From NCBI GenBank assembly GCA_947034895.1, contig OX344761.1:68695839-68759838 (forward strand): DNA of 64,000 nt, given 5' to 3'. This document shows positions 1 to 10,378 of the stretch, piece after piece. Both the position numbers and the translations under genes were made by a program. Source of the stretch: Rhytidiadelphus loreus (taxonomy: Eukaryota > Streptophyta > Bryopsida > Hypnales > Hylocomiaceae). Under the pieces are notes generated by a model. It was given only the letters and a program-made list of their open reading frames with translations. It did not search any database and was not told the origin of the DNA. Numbering within the stretch: the first letter of the stretch is position 1; each line of letters begins with the position of its first letter.

Positions 1-847
1 ATAATTATAGAGGACACATTTAGATGGCCATTGAGTCAATATTCAACTCAAAATGAGCTTTCAATAATGACTTATTTTTAGGAATTTTTTTTTCATTTTT
101 TAGACAATTTTTTCTTATATAATATAGGGGTGTGAAAGTTATTTTTCAGTTCTACAATGTATCTTTTTACTTCAAAAATTTGTAACTAATTATTATTAAC
201 AAATAAAAATATCAATAATTCAAAACATAAACTTTCAAAGTAGGAAAATCCATTCATATTTTTTTAATTTTGTTTTATTTAAAATTCAAAAAATATATAG
301 AGGATCCAAAGTTTTGTTCGCATGTGGTTTGTAATGGACACTCTAAATGACCCCCCTGAGCTAAGGTGACCTCTAGCTATGGTATTTTGGGCTCCTTCCT
401 ATGGCGGTACTCTTAATTACAAGGTTGGATCCCACTAATTTCTACCTCCAGCAACCGCTACTCTTCCATAATTGGCCTTGTGAAGCTCAAGTTGATAAGA
501 ACGTTGACAATTCTCGCAAATCTTCATTTCTAGAAATTATTTGACACCTTTAGACAACCACCTACCTGGCTTAGTTTTTCATAAAGTAATAACCATAATA
601 TTGCTTCTATCTCCATGCCACATCACACGCCACGTAGGTTCGGAGAATACCAACAAGCACAAGTGGGAATGCGTTGCAACTTTGTACCTGTTCTTAAACA
701 TAAGACCGGCCTTCTAAGCTGAGGTGGGAACGTACCCTAACTCAATTCTGGAGTCCAAAACATATGAATCAAAGTGGGTTAGACAACGCTTCTACTTGTC
801 TTTCCAAATAAATTGACTCAACAATGTTTTGAAGAGTGCAACCCTTT
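1..847. other. AT-rich spacer, no gene seen
   Basis: No coding frame of convincing length or composition is visible on either strand, and no RNA gene or clear repeat boundary could be identified. The sequence is typical AT-rich intergenic plant DNA. Confidence 0.5.
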
Positions 848-851
848 TTAA

Positions 852-1367
852 CCCCTAAATGCCCAAGGCACCAAATTTTGGTGTTGACAATACTTTGAAG
901 TTAAATAAAACTTAACCAAGTTGCTATTTTTAATAGTTTATATATTTTTTAAATTCCTTTAGAAGTCTAGTTTTAGCATCAAAAATCCGATTTCAAAAAT
1001 GATTGATTATGATTTTTCCATTCAAGATTTTGTGCAAGGGTACCCACTGCAATCTTGACTTCCCATAGTGTTGAGAGCTCTTGGAAATGAGCCTCAAATA
1101 CACTAGATTTGACGTGTGAAAAGAAGATTGAAAGACTTCAAAATCATTTTCGCAATTTTAACACCCTCATGATCAAACATTACAATCTTTCAATCCATAA
1201 GTGATATTGTTGTGTTTTCTTTTCCTATGAGATCCTTAACATGTCTAGTTTGAATTTGTATGGTTACAATTATAAAAAAATTGATACAACTTATCAAAAT
1301 GTTGACTTCTTGTTCAATTTAGAGCAAATTCAGAGAAGCTGAAAAAAGGCCTTGGGCATTTACGGGG
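852..1367. mobile_element. TTAA-flanked short inverted-repeat element (MITE-like)
   Basis: The left end reads CCCCTAAATGCCCAAGGC directly after TTAA (848-851). The right end is its inverted copy (GCCTTGGGCATTTACGGGG), followed by TAA (1368-1370), a probable decayed TTAA. Terminal inverted repeats are about 18-19 bp with a single 1-base gap, and the interior is non-coding. A TTAA target duplication with termini starting CCC is the hallmark of piggyBac-type elements. Similar elements occur at 53241-53480 and 54271-55173. Confidence 0.55.
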
Positions 1368-1977
1368 TAAGGCAGTTAAGAAGGACACTTTATGCACACC
1401 CCACCTTAATTTCTAAGTCCCAATGGACGTATTTGTTATAATGGTCAATTTCGGAGAGTGATGTTTTAAGTGCCAAGAGCTCTAAAATCTATGACTGATA
1501 CAGATTTGAGGTTTCAGCTGGACAACTCCAAAAAACTGCTCCAGTTCCAATTCCTTCGCAGTGTAACATTATTAGATAAATTAAGTCGTCAAACTTTCAA
1601 TGGGATAGAACTAGCCTGGATTCCTGGGGTCATATTGTTTGTGGTAAGAGGATATCGGAGAGAACAGGATTAGAATCAGTTAAACTTTCAGGGGTCGGTG
1701 CATGACAAGCTATGGAAATTAACAAAATCTTCACCATGGGTGCCAATTTTATGAAATTTCACAAACATAGGCCCATTTAATTAATTAAGGGAGTGTTGGA
1801 GCTTGAAATTTCTAGTGCAAGATATTGTTGTTTTCTTTCCGAATTCCCCAAATCTCATCTCCTACATACTTACCCTTACATATAGAGTTTCCATCTTTCT
1901 TGACAAAAGTTTTCAATTTTTGGAGCTGAAAGCTTGCACTCTAACACCCCTTATTGTACACCTCTCCAATGCTTGCC

Positions 1978-2042
1978 CTTTGAGTGCTCTTTTTCGTAGC
2001 TTGTATACTGCGAGTTTGAGTGCTCTTTTTCGTAGTTTGTGC
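1978..2042. repeat. 36-bp tandem duplication
   Basis: The string TGAGTGCTCTTTTTCGTAG occurs at 1981 and again at 2017, a period of 36 bp with one extra partial unit. It sits just outside the inverted-repeat element that starts at 2046. It gives a short repetitive open frame that is not considered coding. Confidence 0.6.
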
Positions 2043-2045
2043 ACT

Positions 2046-2481
2046 AGGGGTAGTCACACCTTTTTCACCAAGCACTTGGAGAATGGAGAATGAGAAATTG
2101 GTGAGGGTTTAGGGTTTAGAGGAGTCAATTGAAAGTCGCAGTGGGTGAAGGTGTAACCCCCCTAAAAGATGTGTTTGACAATGGAGAATGGCAAAAATGG
2201 AGAATCCATTTACCTAAATGTAAGATTGGAGGTAAATCGGCAACAACGAAGGCGAAAGTGGTTATGGAAAAGTGAAAGTGTAGAGCACAAAGCAATATTC
2301 TTAATTGCATATATCTTTTGCACTCCCAATCTTCACCTTTGGAGGTGAAGACTAGAAATGCAGAAGACATATCCAACTAAATTTTTTTTCTTGTGGAGGG
2401 CTAACATGAAACCAACCCTAAGCCACCATGTTTCCGTTCTCCATTCTCCAAGGGCCCAGTGAAGAAGGTGTGACTACCCCT
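2046..2481. mobile_element. foldback element with ~46-bp terminal inverted repeats
   Basis: The left terminus begins AGGGGTAGTCACACC and the right terminus ends with its inverted copy GGTGTGACTACCCCT; the match continues inward for roughly 46 bp including the TTGGAGAATGGAGAA core. No transposase is encoded in the 436 bp. A target-site duplication could not be recognised. The structure is that of a non-autonomous MITE or foldback transposon. Confidence 0.6.
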
Positions 2482-2599
2482 AAAGTAGGAGGCTGTTAAA
2501 GTGATCCTTTAAGAGCTGATTGCATTTTCGAGGAAGCTAAACTCCTTGAAACAATTTTCAGTAAATTTGGATAGGAAGAAAAAAGGATTTGGCATCTAA

Positions 2600-2760
2600 T
2601 CCAAGTCATTTCGTATTTTTCGAACCTTTGTGGAATTAGTTACAAATTTTTGAAGTTGAAAGGCAGTGATTTCTAAAAGCGACCCCCTCTTGAAATGTAC
2701 ATTCTTGATACATTGAAGAAAGTAAAATGTACCTTTGTGTTAGAAGTCGCTTTTAAAGTC
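2600..2760 (-). repeat. dispersed repeat copy (minus orientation)
   Basis: On the minus strand this stretch reads as a diverged copy of sequences at 18545-18620, 38868-39040, 39244-39420 and 42720-42800. The shared core includes AACTAATTCCACAAAG, then an AAAATAYGAA string and ACTTGGATTAGATGC. Function is unknown; it behaves like a short dispersed transposon-derived repeat. Confidence 0.5.
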
Positions 2761-3059
2761 AGGTTGCTTTTATAGCCACCCACCTTAGTGCATTCGAATT
2801 CCCCCTTTCCGTCTGCGCTCCTTCTCCACCTCGGAGCACCAACGTGGGCTCGCGATGGCGATCAAACATCCACCCTGGTTGGAGCCTTCGTCTTCAGTGG
2901 TATATTTCACTCGCTCAAAGAAATCATCTCCTCTCTCGATCGCAATTCTCTCGATTCTCTCAGTTTCAGGTTGCTACACTCCAGTTTCTGTCTATCGTCA
3001 AAAAGTACAAAACTATGAGTTACATTGCAATTTACATCATGTTTTCAGCACATCAGGGC

Positions 3060-3125
3060 CTGAGGCCCGTTTCACACATGTTTGTCCAGTGGGTACTGGA
3101 CAAACATGTGTGAAACGAGCCTGAG
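3060..3125. repeat. near-perfect 31-bp hairpin
   Basis: Arms at 3060-3090 and 3095-3125 are reverse complements with only two mismatches and a 4-base GGGT loop. The inner arm contains TTTCACACATGTTTGTCCAGT. It lies immediately 5' of the anion-channel relic. It could form a stable RNA hairpin or be the remnant of a palindromic insertion. Confidence 0.8.
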
Positions 3126-3890
3126 ACCACTGCTGACGGTGAGCGCCCCAATTGACATTGCAGTACCAGAGTTGCTCCTGGAGGTGCACTTCTACGGGCA
3201 CTGTCTAATGGGCGGTCACAACCGACGCCTGAGCGCCGGCCATCGTGAACCCCACAACGCAAATTTCAGTGATCGGGAACTTCATCGGCGCCACGGCGTT
3301 CGCCACCGCCGGCTGGAGCGACCGGCCCGGCGCTGTTCTTCTCGGCTGGTCTGTTGCACCAGCTCGTGGTGTTCCTCACCATCTACATGCGCTTGCCGTC
3401 CGACACCCCCTTGAACAACCAGCTGCACCTCGTGCTGTTCCTGTTCGTGGCGCCTCCAGCACCGCCGCTACGGCGTGGATCGCCATGAACAACCACGCCG
3501 ACTAATTCTCCAACATCCTGACCTTCCTGGGGCTGTTCCTGTACCTGCTGCTGGTGTCGCGCGCGAACCTGCTGGTGCGCGGAGTGAGGTTCTCGTTGGC
3601 GTGGTGGGGCGTAAATGTACCCTATGGGCGTGGTGGCGCTGGCCACGATGGCGTCACGAGTGGGAGTCGCGGCGTGTTTGCGAAGGTTCTGGCTGTGGGG
3701 CTGTCGTTCCTGTCTTCGGTGACTGATGTTCGTGGTGGTGTTCATCACCGCAAGAAACTTCTCGGGGGAGCTCTTCCCCAACGATGAGGTGGTGGGTCTC
3801 CCGATCCCACCGTGAGAAACGAGGTGTCGCATTTCTCGAATCCTTTCGCTCCGGCCGCGGCTGCGTCGTGAGGGCGCGCGGACGCCGCTG
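3126..3890 (+). pseudogene. relic of an S-type (SLAC1/SLAH-like) anion channel gene
   Basis: Several frames successively show segments characteristic of plant SLAC1/SLAH plasma-membrane anion channels. These are an RRLSA stretch near 3225, NPTTQISVIGNFIGATAFA near 3250, a HQLVVFLTIYMRLPS-like segment near 3350, NILTFLGLFLYLLLVSRANL near 3510, and RFSLAWWG near 3590 followed by a PMGVVALAT-like stretch. Frame changes between these segments show at least four indels, and the N-terminal half and beginning of the gene are absent. The stretch is strikingly GC-rich compared with its surroundings. It is an intronless, non-functional fragment, possibly retroposed or a truncated duplicate. The family call rests on order and spacing of the motifs and is fairly secure; subfamily is not. 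Confidence 0.7.
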
Positions 3891-4534
3891 CGAGATGCCA
3901 ATCTCGTTAGCTTCCTTCAAAGCAGTAATTTGCCGTAGAAGGAAACAGAGTTCGGCGCAAAAGCTAAATTCCAACAAATTCTCACATCAACGCAAACAAA
4001 AGTGCAATGTCAGACAAATTCACACATTGTGATGGGTGGAAGACTGTTTCGGAAAAATCAAATGGTGGGGCACTGTAAGCCCCGCTTCGCAATTCATTCA
4101 GTTACTCACTTGGATTTACGTGGATATATCAGGGCCAGTGAGAACCAGCACATATTGAAATCTGACTACATGGTCATCGACTCCGTCCTTTTAAGGGTTA
4201 ATAAACGCCAGTTCCATTGAAAAACCGGAGTCATTTCTCTCTTTTCTACGGATGACGTTGTGACTTGCCTGCAACATGATGAAGGATTCCTATTGTTACT
4301 GAATCGATGCCCTAGTGGCTTGCACTCCACATTGAAACCCTAACTCTGTTATATTGAATCCTTTTGGTCGACAATGTTAGGCGGAAGACATTCAACGACG
4401 CTGCTGGCCTGATTGGAAGAGGAACTTGGAGTCAACTGAGGGAGACATTTTTGGACCCTGACTACGTTGGTCACCCCGGAACTGGGATGGGTCTCGCAGG
4501 TTTTTGGAGCAAATGCTGAGTTTGAACATTCCTC
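3891..4534. other. spacer and probable 3' UTR of the minus-strand AAA gene
   Basis: No protein-coding signal was recognised. The part nearest 4534 is presumably transcribed as the 3' untranslated region of the minus-strand ATPase gene, but no unambiguous polyadenylation signal was assigned. Confidence 0.35.
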
Positions 4535-6790
4535 CTACAGCTCCGATGGAAAGCGGTCTGGATGGCGATGAAGACCGGCCCTTGTTGATGGAGTCATTGA
4601 CGTCCGGAGCTTGGAAGATGCTTCGTATGCTGTCAAGGCTTCACTAACATGCTGAGCTTGTAATTTCTCCTCCTTGCTTTTCGCTAGGGTTTGCGCTATC
4701 TTCATGATCTTCCTGATCTCGCGACCATTGAAATCGCACTTTGAGAATTCGGCCAAGGTATCAGGGGTAAAGTCCTTCAGGCCCACGCGACGAAACAGAT
4801 TGGTCCATATTTCTCTTCGTTGATGTTCGTCATGTCTTCCATAATACAAAAACATGGAGATGCGAGAACAGATGGCCTCGTCAAACTCAGAGTCACGATT
4901 TGTGGTCAGGAAGAGAACTCCTCGGTAGTATTCAAGTTGCCTCAAGAATACTCCAGTCATTGCATTGCGGGCCAAATCTTCGGTTGAGCGCCGCTCCAGG
5001 TATACATCGGCTTCGTCGAGAAGAAGAATGGCACCCCATGATGCAACAACGTCCAGTACTTTCACCAGCATGGTCTCTAGCGCTTCTGGAGTTGTTCCCA
5101 GTTCAAATATGCTCAAACACCAGAGAGGGCAACGTAATTTCTCGGAGAGCGATTCGGCTGTTAAAGTCTTTCCTGTCCCAGGAGGACCATAGCATAGGAA
5201 GATGCAACCCTCGCCTTTATTAGCAATCACGTCAGCTCCGTCAGCGTCCACCGCTACCTTGTTCTTTCCTTCCTTCAGATGTTCCTTTACCAAGCATTCT
5301 GTGAGGGCTTTTGTATCTGCAGGCATCACCAAATCATCATAAGCCAAGTCGTTGAATTTGATCTCTGAAATTCCACACACAGAAAAGCATCCCCATTCCT
5401 TCAGGCGAAACGAAAATCCGTAGACAAAGCATGGGGAAAACTTGCGGTTGGGATATCCAGTGATGTCAATAATTTCGACAATATTGTCACGTATGATCTC
5501 GCATGGTGGCTGTGCTGATCCCATGGGGTAGCTTGGATTCATCTTCGAAAAGCTTCCCAAATCTATCATAATCCTTCCGTCAGCATTCTCCCTCTTTACT
5601 CTATAACATCCGTCTACGTAAATGTATCTCGCCATTGAACCCTTGTAGTTCATGTAACAATTTCCATGCATCATCGAAAGCTCACAAAATCTTTTTCCAA
5701 TGTCAAGGAAATTCTCTTCGGAGGCTTTGGGATCCTTGTCGAATTGAAGTGGATAGATATTCAAGCTGGTAATTTCGCGATCACCCTCATATGCAGGCAC
5801 GCTTACTGTACTAGTGCATTTGTTCCAGGATTTACAATTGTAGTCCCACTTAGTCACCTCCACGTCTAGCTTCAAGCCTTCAAACTTTGTCATCTTGTAT
5901 TCCGTCCACAAAACATCAGCACGCACATTCTCATCCGTAAAGTTGTCGCGATAAATAACCTCTTCTCCTGGTGGAAAAAACGCCCACAACATATCCCATG
6001 TCACAATAAGTTTATTTTTCATGGCTTCATACATCGGCTGGATTTCTTCGAGTTCCTTGTCCATGAACCGCAGCAAATGGGTGATATGCTGGAACTCCAC
6101 TTTGTTTCTTCTGGCATCTGCACTTGCTGAAGGCTTTTTCTGTTCAGCTTCACAAGTCTTATGTCGTTCTTTCAGAATTTCATACCCACGAAAAAGCTCT
6201 GGGCCATCTATACTTACTACTTTCTTGCATCTCCGCAGATCATTTTTACCTGAAAAAAGTGCTATAAGAAAAGATGAAGATATCTTCACCTCGACCTGAT
6301 TGGCCCATGGCAAATCTTTGAGATGCAGATCTACCACTACAAAAGGTACCATCTTCTCATCTGAAGGCACGTCTTCAGTCTTCTCCCGCAATTTCAAAGA
6401 CGATCCTCTTTCCCCGTAGATTGTATCATAAATTGGCCACTGCCAATCAGACCTGAGCACAGAGCCAGAGTCGTGGGCAGCTACAAAATCTTTGTCTTCA
6501 ACCATGGCCTTAGACCGCTCAAGTTCATCATCAGATGATTCAACAGAATATCCATAAAATGATTCACTAGAATCTCTGACTTCGTGACTGAGATGTCTCA
6601 CTGGTTTACTCGACAATCGACGCTTAGTTTCTGAATCTTTTCTCCTTGGAAAGTCTACACCTTTTCTGTTCTCTGTACTAGAGAAGTATGCATCACGAAA
6701 GCTTTGAATTGCACAGTAGAAAGAGCAGAACATATGATATTTCGACTTCATCAACAATAGTTCGATGGCCGCTGCTGTGCTGCAAGTCAT
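4535..6790 (-). CDS. AAA ATPase with DUF7025-like N-terminal region (fungal-type architecture)
   Basis: One uninterrupted frame ends at a TAG at 4537-4535. The first in-frame ATG is at 6790; the frame is open to just after a TAA upstream, so an exon junction near 6818 is also possible. Counting from 6790, residues ~240-430 carry the signature of DUF7025: a WDMLWAFFPPGEEV segment, PAYEGDREITSLNIYPLQF, and GRIMIDLGSF. The AAA core follows, with Walker A GPPGTGKT near residue 534, Walker B ILLLDEADVYLERRS near 585, the sensor segment LFLTTNR and an SRI arginine-finger-like motif. This N-terminal domain plus single AAA module is abundant in filamentous fungi and unusual in plants. Expected activity is ATP-driven remodelling; the substrate is unknown. 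It is intronless over more than 2.2 kb, whereas neighbouring large genes have introns. Horizontal origin is an inference, not shown. Confidence 0.8.
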   Translation of the reverse strand: MTCSTAAAIELLLMKSKYHMFCSFYCAIQSFRDAYFSSTENRKGVDFPRRKDSETKRRLSSKPVRHLSHEVRDSSESFYGYSVESSDDELERSKAMVEDKDFVAAHDSGSVLRSDWQWPIYDTIYGERGSSLKLREKTEDVPSDEKMVPFVVVDLHLKDLPWANQVEVKISSSFLIALFSGKNDLRRCKKVVSIDGPELFRGYEILKERHKTCEAEQKKPSASADARRNKVEFQHITHLLRFMDKELEEIQPMYEAMKNKLIVTWDMLWAFFPPGEEVIYRDNFTDENVRADVLWTEYKMTKFEGLKLDVEVTKWDYNCKSWNKCTSTVSVPAYEGDREITSLNIYPLQFDKDPKASEENFLDIGKRFCELSMMHGNCYMNYKGSMARYIYVDGCYRVKRENADGRIMIDLGSFSKMNPSYPMGSAQPPCEIIRDNIVEIIDITGYPNRKFSPCFVYGFSFRLKEWGCFSVCGISEIKFNDLAYDDLVMPADTKALTECLVKEHLKEGKNKVAVDADGADVIANKGEGCIFLCYGPPGTGKTLTAESLSEKLRCPLWCLSIFELGTTPEALETMLVKVLDVVASWGAILLLDEADVYLERRSTEDLARNAMTGVFLRQLEYYRGVLFLTTNRDSEFDEAICSRISMFLYYGRHDEHQRREIWTNLFRRVGLKDFTPDTLAEFSKCDFNGREIRKIMKIAQTLAKSKEEKLQAQHVSEALTAYEASSKLRTSMTPSTRAGLHRHPDRFPSEL

Positions 6791-6906
6791 CAAGACATTA
6801 TCTCCGTGATTCTCATGTCTCACAATTGGGTGTTACCGGTATTGGCGATTCGCAAGGCAATCAAGAAAGTGGTACAAAAACTTATGACTGAAAGCACACA
6901 CCCTAG

Positions 6907-9779
6907 TCAACTGAAATCATTTGGGTAAAGGTCATACCTCTGTGACAGAATTTGAGTTGAAGCAATAATCACGAAAGGTATTAACCATGCAACTATCGGG
7001 GTCGCGTATATCACACTTAACAAAATTTGCTTGAATGCGCAGACGACAAGAACTGCGTAAGGGACTATATCCCGTATCACTGCACAAGCAAGGTAATGCC
7101 TCTGAAATCTCATGCACCTTCTGCTCACGAGGATGTAGAGGTACTTGAAGTAGGTGCCATTTGCTAAAAGAATGTCACATCATTTAAACATTAGCAATAG
7201 TTAATCACACCAGTGCATTCATTTGATATACATTAACATCTACAATACATCAGAAGCAGAAGCTCCATCAGACTGGTTCCTACACCCGCCTTGTCAAGTT
7301 CTCTCACAACCAACTCATATATTAGATGCACCTAACACGAGAGAAAGCTACTTCACATCAGTTTGTTGGACCAGGATTTAGTGCTTTTACTGTGCAAAGT
7401 TTGTATAATTTTGTCTTATTAAAGACATATCCGAAATATCTCTTTCATTATGTTACACTGGTAGAATATCATTTTATTGCTTATGCAAACATAATGATCA
7501 TTTAATTTGACCAAAAAGTTTAACCCTTAAGCGCCCCCAACTCCATATTTTGGATGATGAACAAAGTGCTTTGGGGTGATGTTTTGTCCAAATAACTTTT
7601 CATTCATCCAAAGTAATGCTTAAAAAAGCAAGCTTCGCTTCTTCCATGAACAATTTGATGAAACTGAGGAAAGTAATACATGTATGTACAAAGAAATTTA
7701 AAAAAAATTTGAGCGATAGAGGATTTTATGAATTCATTCAAGGCATTCTCACCTTCAGAGAGATTGATATGAAATTATTATAATGTTGAAACAAGTCGTT
7801 TCCTTAGAAATGAAGTTGATTTTCTTTTATATATAAAATGAAATAGGCAATTGCACAAATAATGGTTGAGAGTTGATACTGCAATCGAAGAAATTGTGAT
7901 AATAATATTAACCTGTTCTTAGACTGTCGTCTTGAATTTGAACAGGCAGACTGCTGACCCTTAGTTCATGTCCATCCTTCTCAATTTCCCTGAAAGCAAC
8001 CACAGACATCTCAACAATGTTTTCAATCTCGTCCAATTCAAGCCTACAAGTGTGTATCTCCAGACCTCCGGCTCCCTGAAAAGTCCATAACACAACACAT
8101 GTGAGTAAATCCAGAGTTACACCATAATACTCCGACTATCCAGTTCGATTTTTTTAGTTTTAACATGACCTAGAAGTGTCGCACATACAACATCTAAAGA
8201 GTGAAAGAACTAAATTTGTGAACAAAATCTTTACAGTAAGATAAATTTCTTGCTTACGTCCCAAATAAAATAAATTTGATGAACATACTCACATTCTCAT
8301 ATGATCTGTCGAAAATTTGCAAAACTTAGTGAATGGCAAAGATAGAGGTCTTCATTAGTCGCACAAGTTCAGACACTTACTTCATGATATTCTGTTTCCA
8401 AAGTTCTGCAGTAACCCTTCGATGCTTTGATTGCTGTCTGTATTGTGGCGCCAGTTAGATTGATCCCTTCAATTGTCAATACTCCTGCAATGAAAAGTGA
8501 TAATACATAAGCTACAAATAGCACAGCGTAATGCAGAACAATCCTGGATTTCTATTTTATTTTTTATCCCATACTTGAAAACTTTAATATTATTGTAAAG
8601 CGACTAAGAGCAATGTAGATTACGGCACAAGCAGGCCTCGTTTTGCACCGACCTACTCATGGATAAAACATAGAGATATTGGACACTTTGCAGTTTTTCC
8701 ACATGACTATCGATCTTGTTTTTGAAATGTATTATGATTCAAAAGATATAATCCCAAAATTTAAATGCCAACACAAAATATTGAAACAAGTTTTTTTACC
8801 TCAAAGAGCTGCCTGTCATTAAAAAATCGTCGAAAAAACAAGCAAGTTACAACGTCGCAACCTGACTTAAGAAAAGATTCAAGTCACTTGGGAGAAATTT
8901 ACCCGCTGTATATGATGAGTGCAAGATCACAGGCACCCGATCAGTTTCGTCCAGTTTCACAGTCTTCACTTCACTATCTGCATACCATATTGTAACAAAC
9001 CGACAAGTTAGCCGAGGGTGTGAACTCCAATGTACATGGAATCAAAAATATATTTAAATTTCTATAATTAGGCTAATAGTACTGGTACCATAGTTGATCC
9101 AAAATACTACACACTTAGTGGAAATGACAGTCTGCTTACCAACGAGAAAACAGGCTCGACATCTACCCAGCTGCACAGTAAGCATACCGGTACTGCAAGA
9201 ATCCGTAGCTACAATTCCTCGCAACTTATTCGCCGGTTCGGCCAAGAGGTTCAGCTGTGTCTGGACAAGCAGACCAGATGCTTCTAGACATTTGATTTCT
9301 TGACATGGTGCACGTAACTCAGACGCCGACTCATTCAACCTCATCCGACACTTCGCCTGACTACACTCTCGTATGCACATGATCACAGGGACGAGGCGCG
9401 CAACCTCTTCGACTGCCGCCATCTTCTTTGCACGTCGACGTCGAGGGATCCTGACCCCTACAGTCGAATCCACCACATGGCAAACATCCGGCCATGGCCA
9501 GTACTGGTCAACAGCAGCCTGGTCACTACCTGACTGAATCCCGTTAGCTTCCAAAAGCTTGTTCTGCCTTGCTTCACGCTGTCTACCGTCGAAGAATAGC
9601 TTGCAGCGGTAGAAGCTGTAGAAAATGATCAACCAGAGGACGCACTGACCGATCAAACACACGATCTCTTGCCCTAAGGAATGCGTTCCCCAAACCTCGC
9701 AGATGCTTTCCCATATACCTCCAGCTGCCTTGACAATGCGGGAAACGTGTTCAACCTCCATTGCAACACTCGCCATCAT
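6907..9779 (-). CDS. uncharacterised multi-pass membrane protein, 5 exons
   Basis: Five minus-strand exons join in phase: 9779-9140, 8977-8903, 8484-8381, 8075-7913 and 7163-6907. All introns are GT..AG and the total is 412 residues plus TGA. The start is the first of two adjacent ATGs (MMASVAMEVEHV). A hydrophobic segment (CLIGQCVLWLIIFYSFY) lies near residue 50, followed by a basic RRRRAKK patch. A central soluble region has alternating beta-like segments (VKTVKLDETDRVPVILHSS). The C-terminal 60 residues contain two or more hydrophobic spans (VPYAVLVVCAF, PIVAWLIPFVIIAST). I do not recognise the family. The stop lies only about 117 bp before the AAA-gene ATG on the same strand, with no room for an obvious promoter. 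An alternative donor at 6937 could splice in frame to 6818 and make one protein of 1163 residues. Confidence 0.6.
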
Positions 9780-10253
9780 ATCAACAACCAAGCGACCGCC
9801 AAGCAGAATCCGACAAATCAATCACTCTCTCCTGCGAAGAGTATTTCAGGTCAAGTCGCCCGGCCTCTCTGTAAATATATCAGAATTGGAGTTGTGTTTT
9901 TTAGGGGCCTCGGATATATGATGGCCAAATGGCTACGAGGAATTGGTAATTGGACACTAAAAACAGGAAGAAACAGGAAAATCACATGAACATGTCATCC
10001 TCTTGCTCTGATCACATCCAGTGGTGCCACTAAAAAAACCTTGAAGAAAAAACACTGCGCAGGACGGAGTGCCCGCGCTTTCTTAGTCCTTGACAAGAAC
10101 TTACTTCGCCTGTTTTTTGCGCCAAGGAGGGGCTCGACTGCTCGAGAAATACAGACACTGTCGGAGCGTCACGCCGGGTCCACTTCTGCCTCTCGGGTCC
10201 ACTCTACAACCGGTCAAGACACTTCTTGTTTAATAGTTTCTTTTCTTTTTGTC

Positions 10254-10378
10254 TTCTTTAACATCCCACCAAGTGCCTTAAATAACCACATCTTGGTCAG
10301 AACCATGTTGATCTACCATTAATAGCACTTCTCCACCGTATAGTGTAAAGCGGCCCTTACAAGATGACACCCTGTAAC
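10254..10378. repeat. left copy of ~125-bp direct repeat flanking a nested element
   Basis: The segment shares long identities with 11702-11836, for example TAAATAACCA, TTGGTCAGAACC, TCTACCATTAATAGCACTT and GTAAAGCGGCCC. The two copies bracket a unit that has its own terminal inverted repeats. The copies are diverged (indels, several substitutions), so the arrangement is not recent. Confidence 0.65.

Noticed and set aside
1470..2093. Short plus-strand open frames as genes
   Set aside because: They lack domains, overlap repeats (the 36-bp duplication explains the repeated SALFRSL), and start from arbitrary codons.
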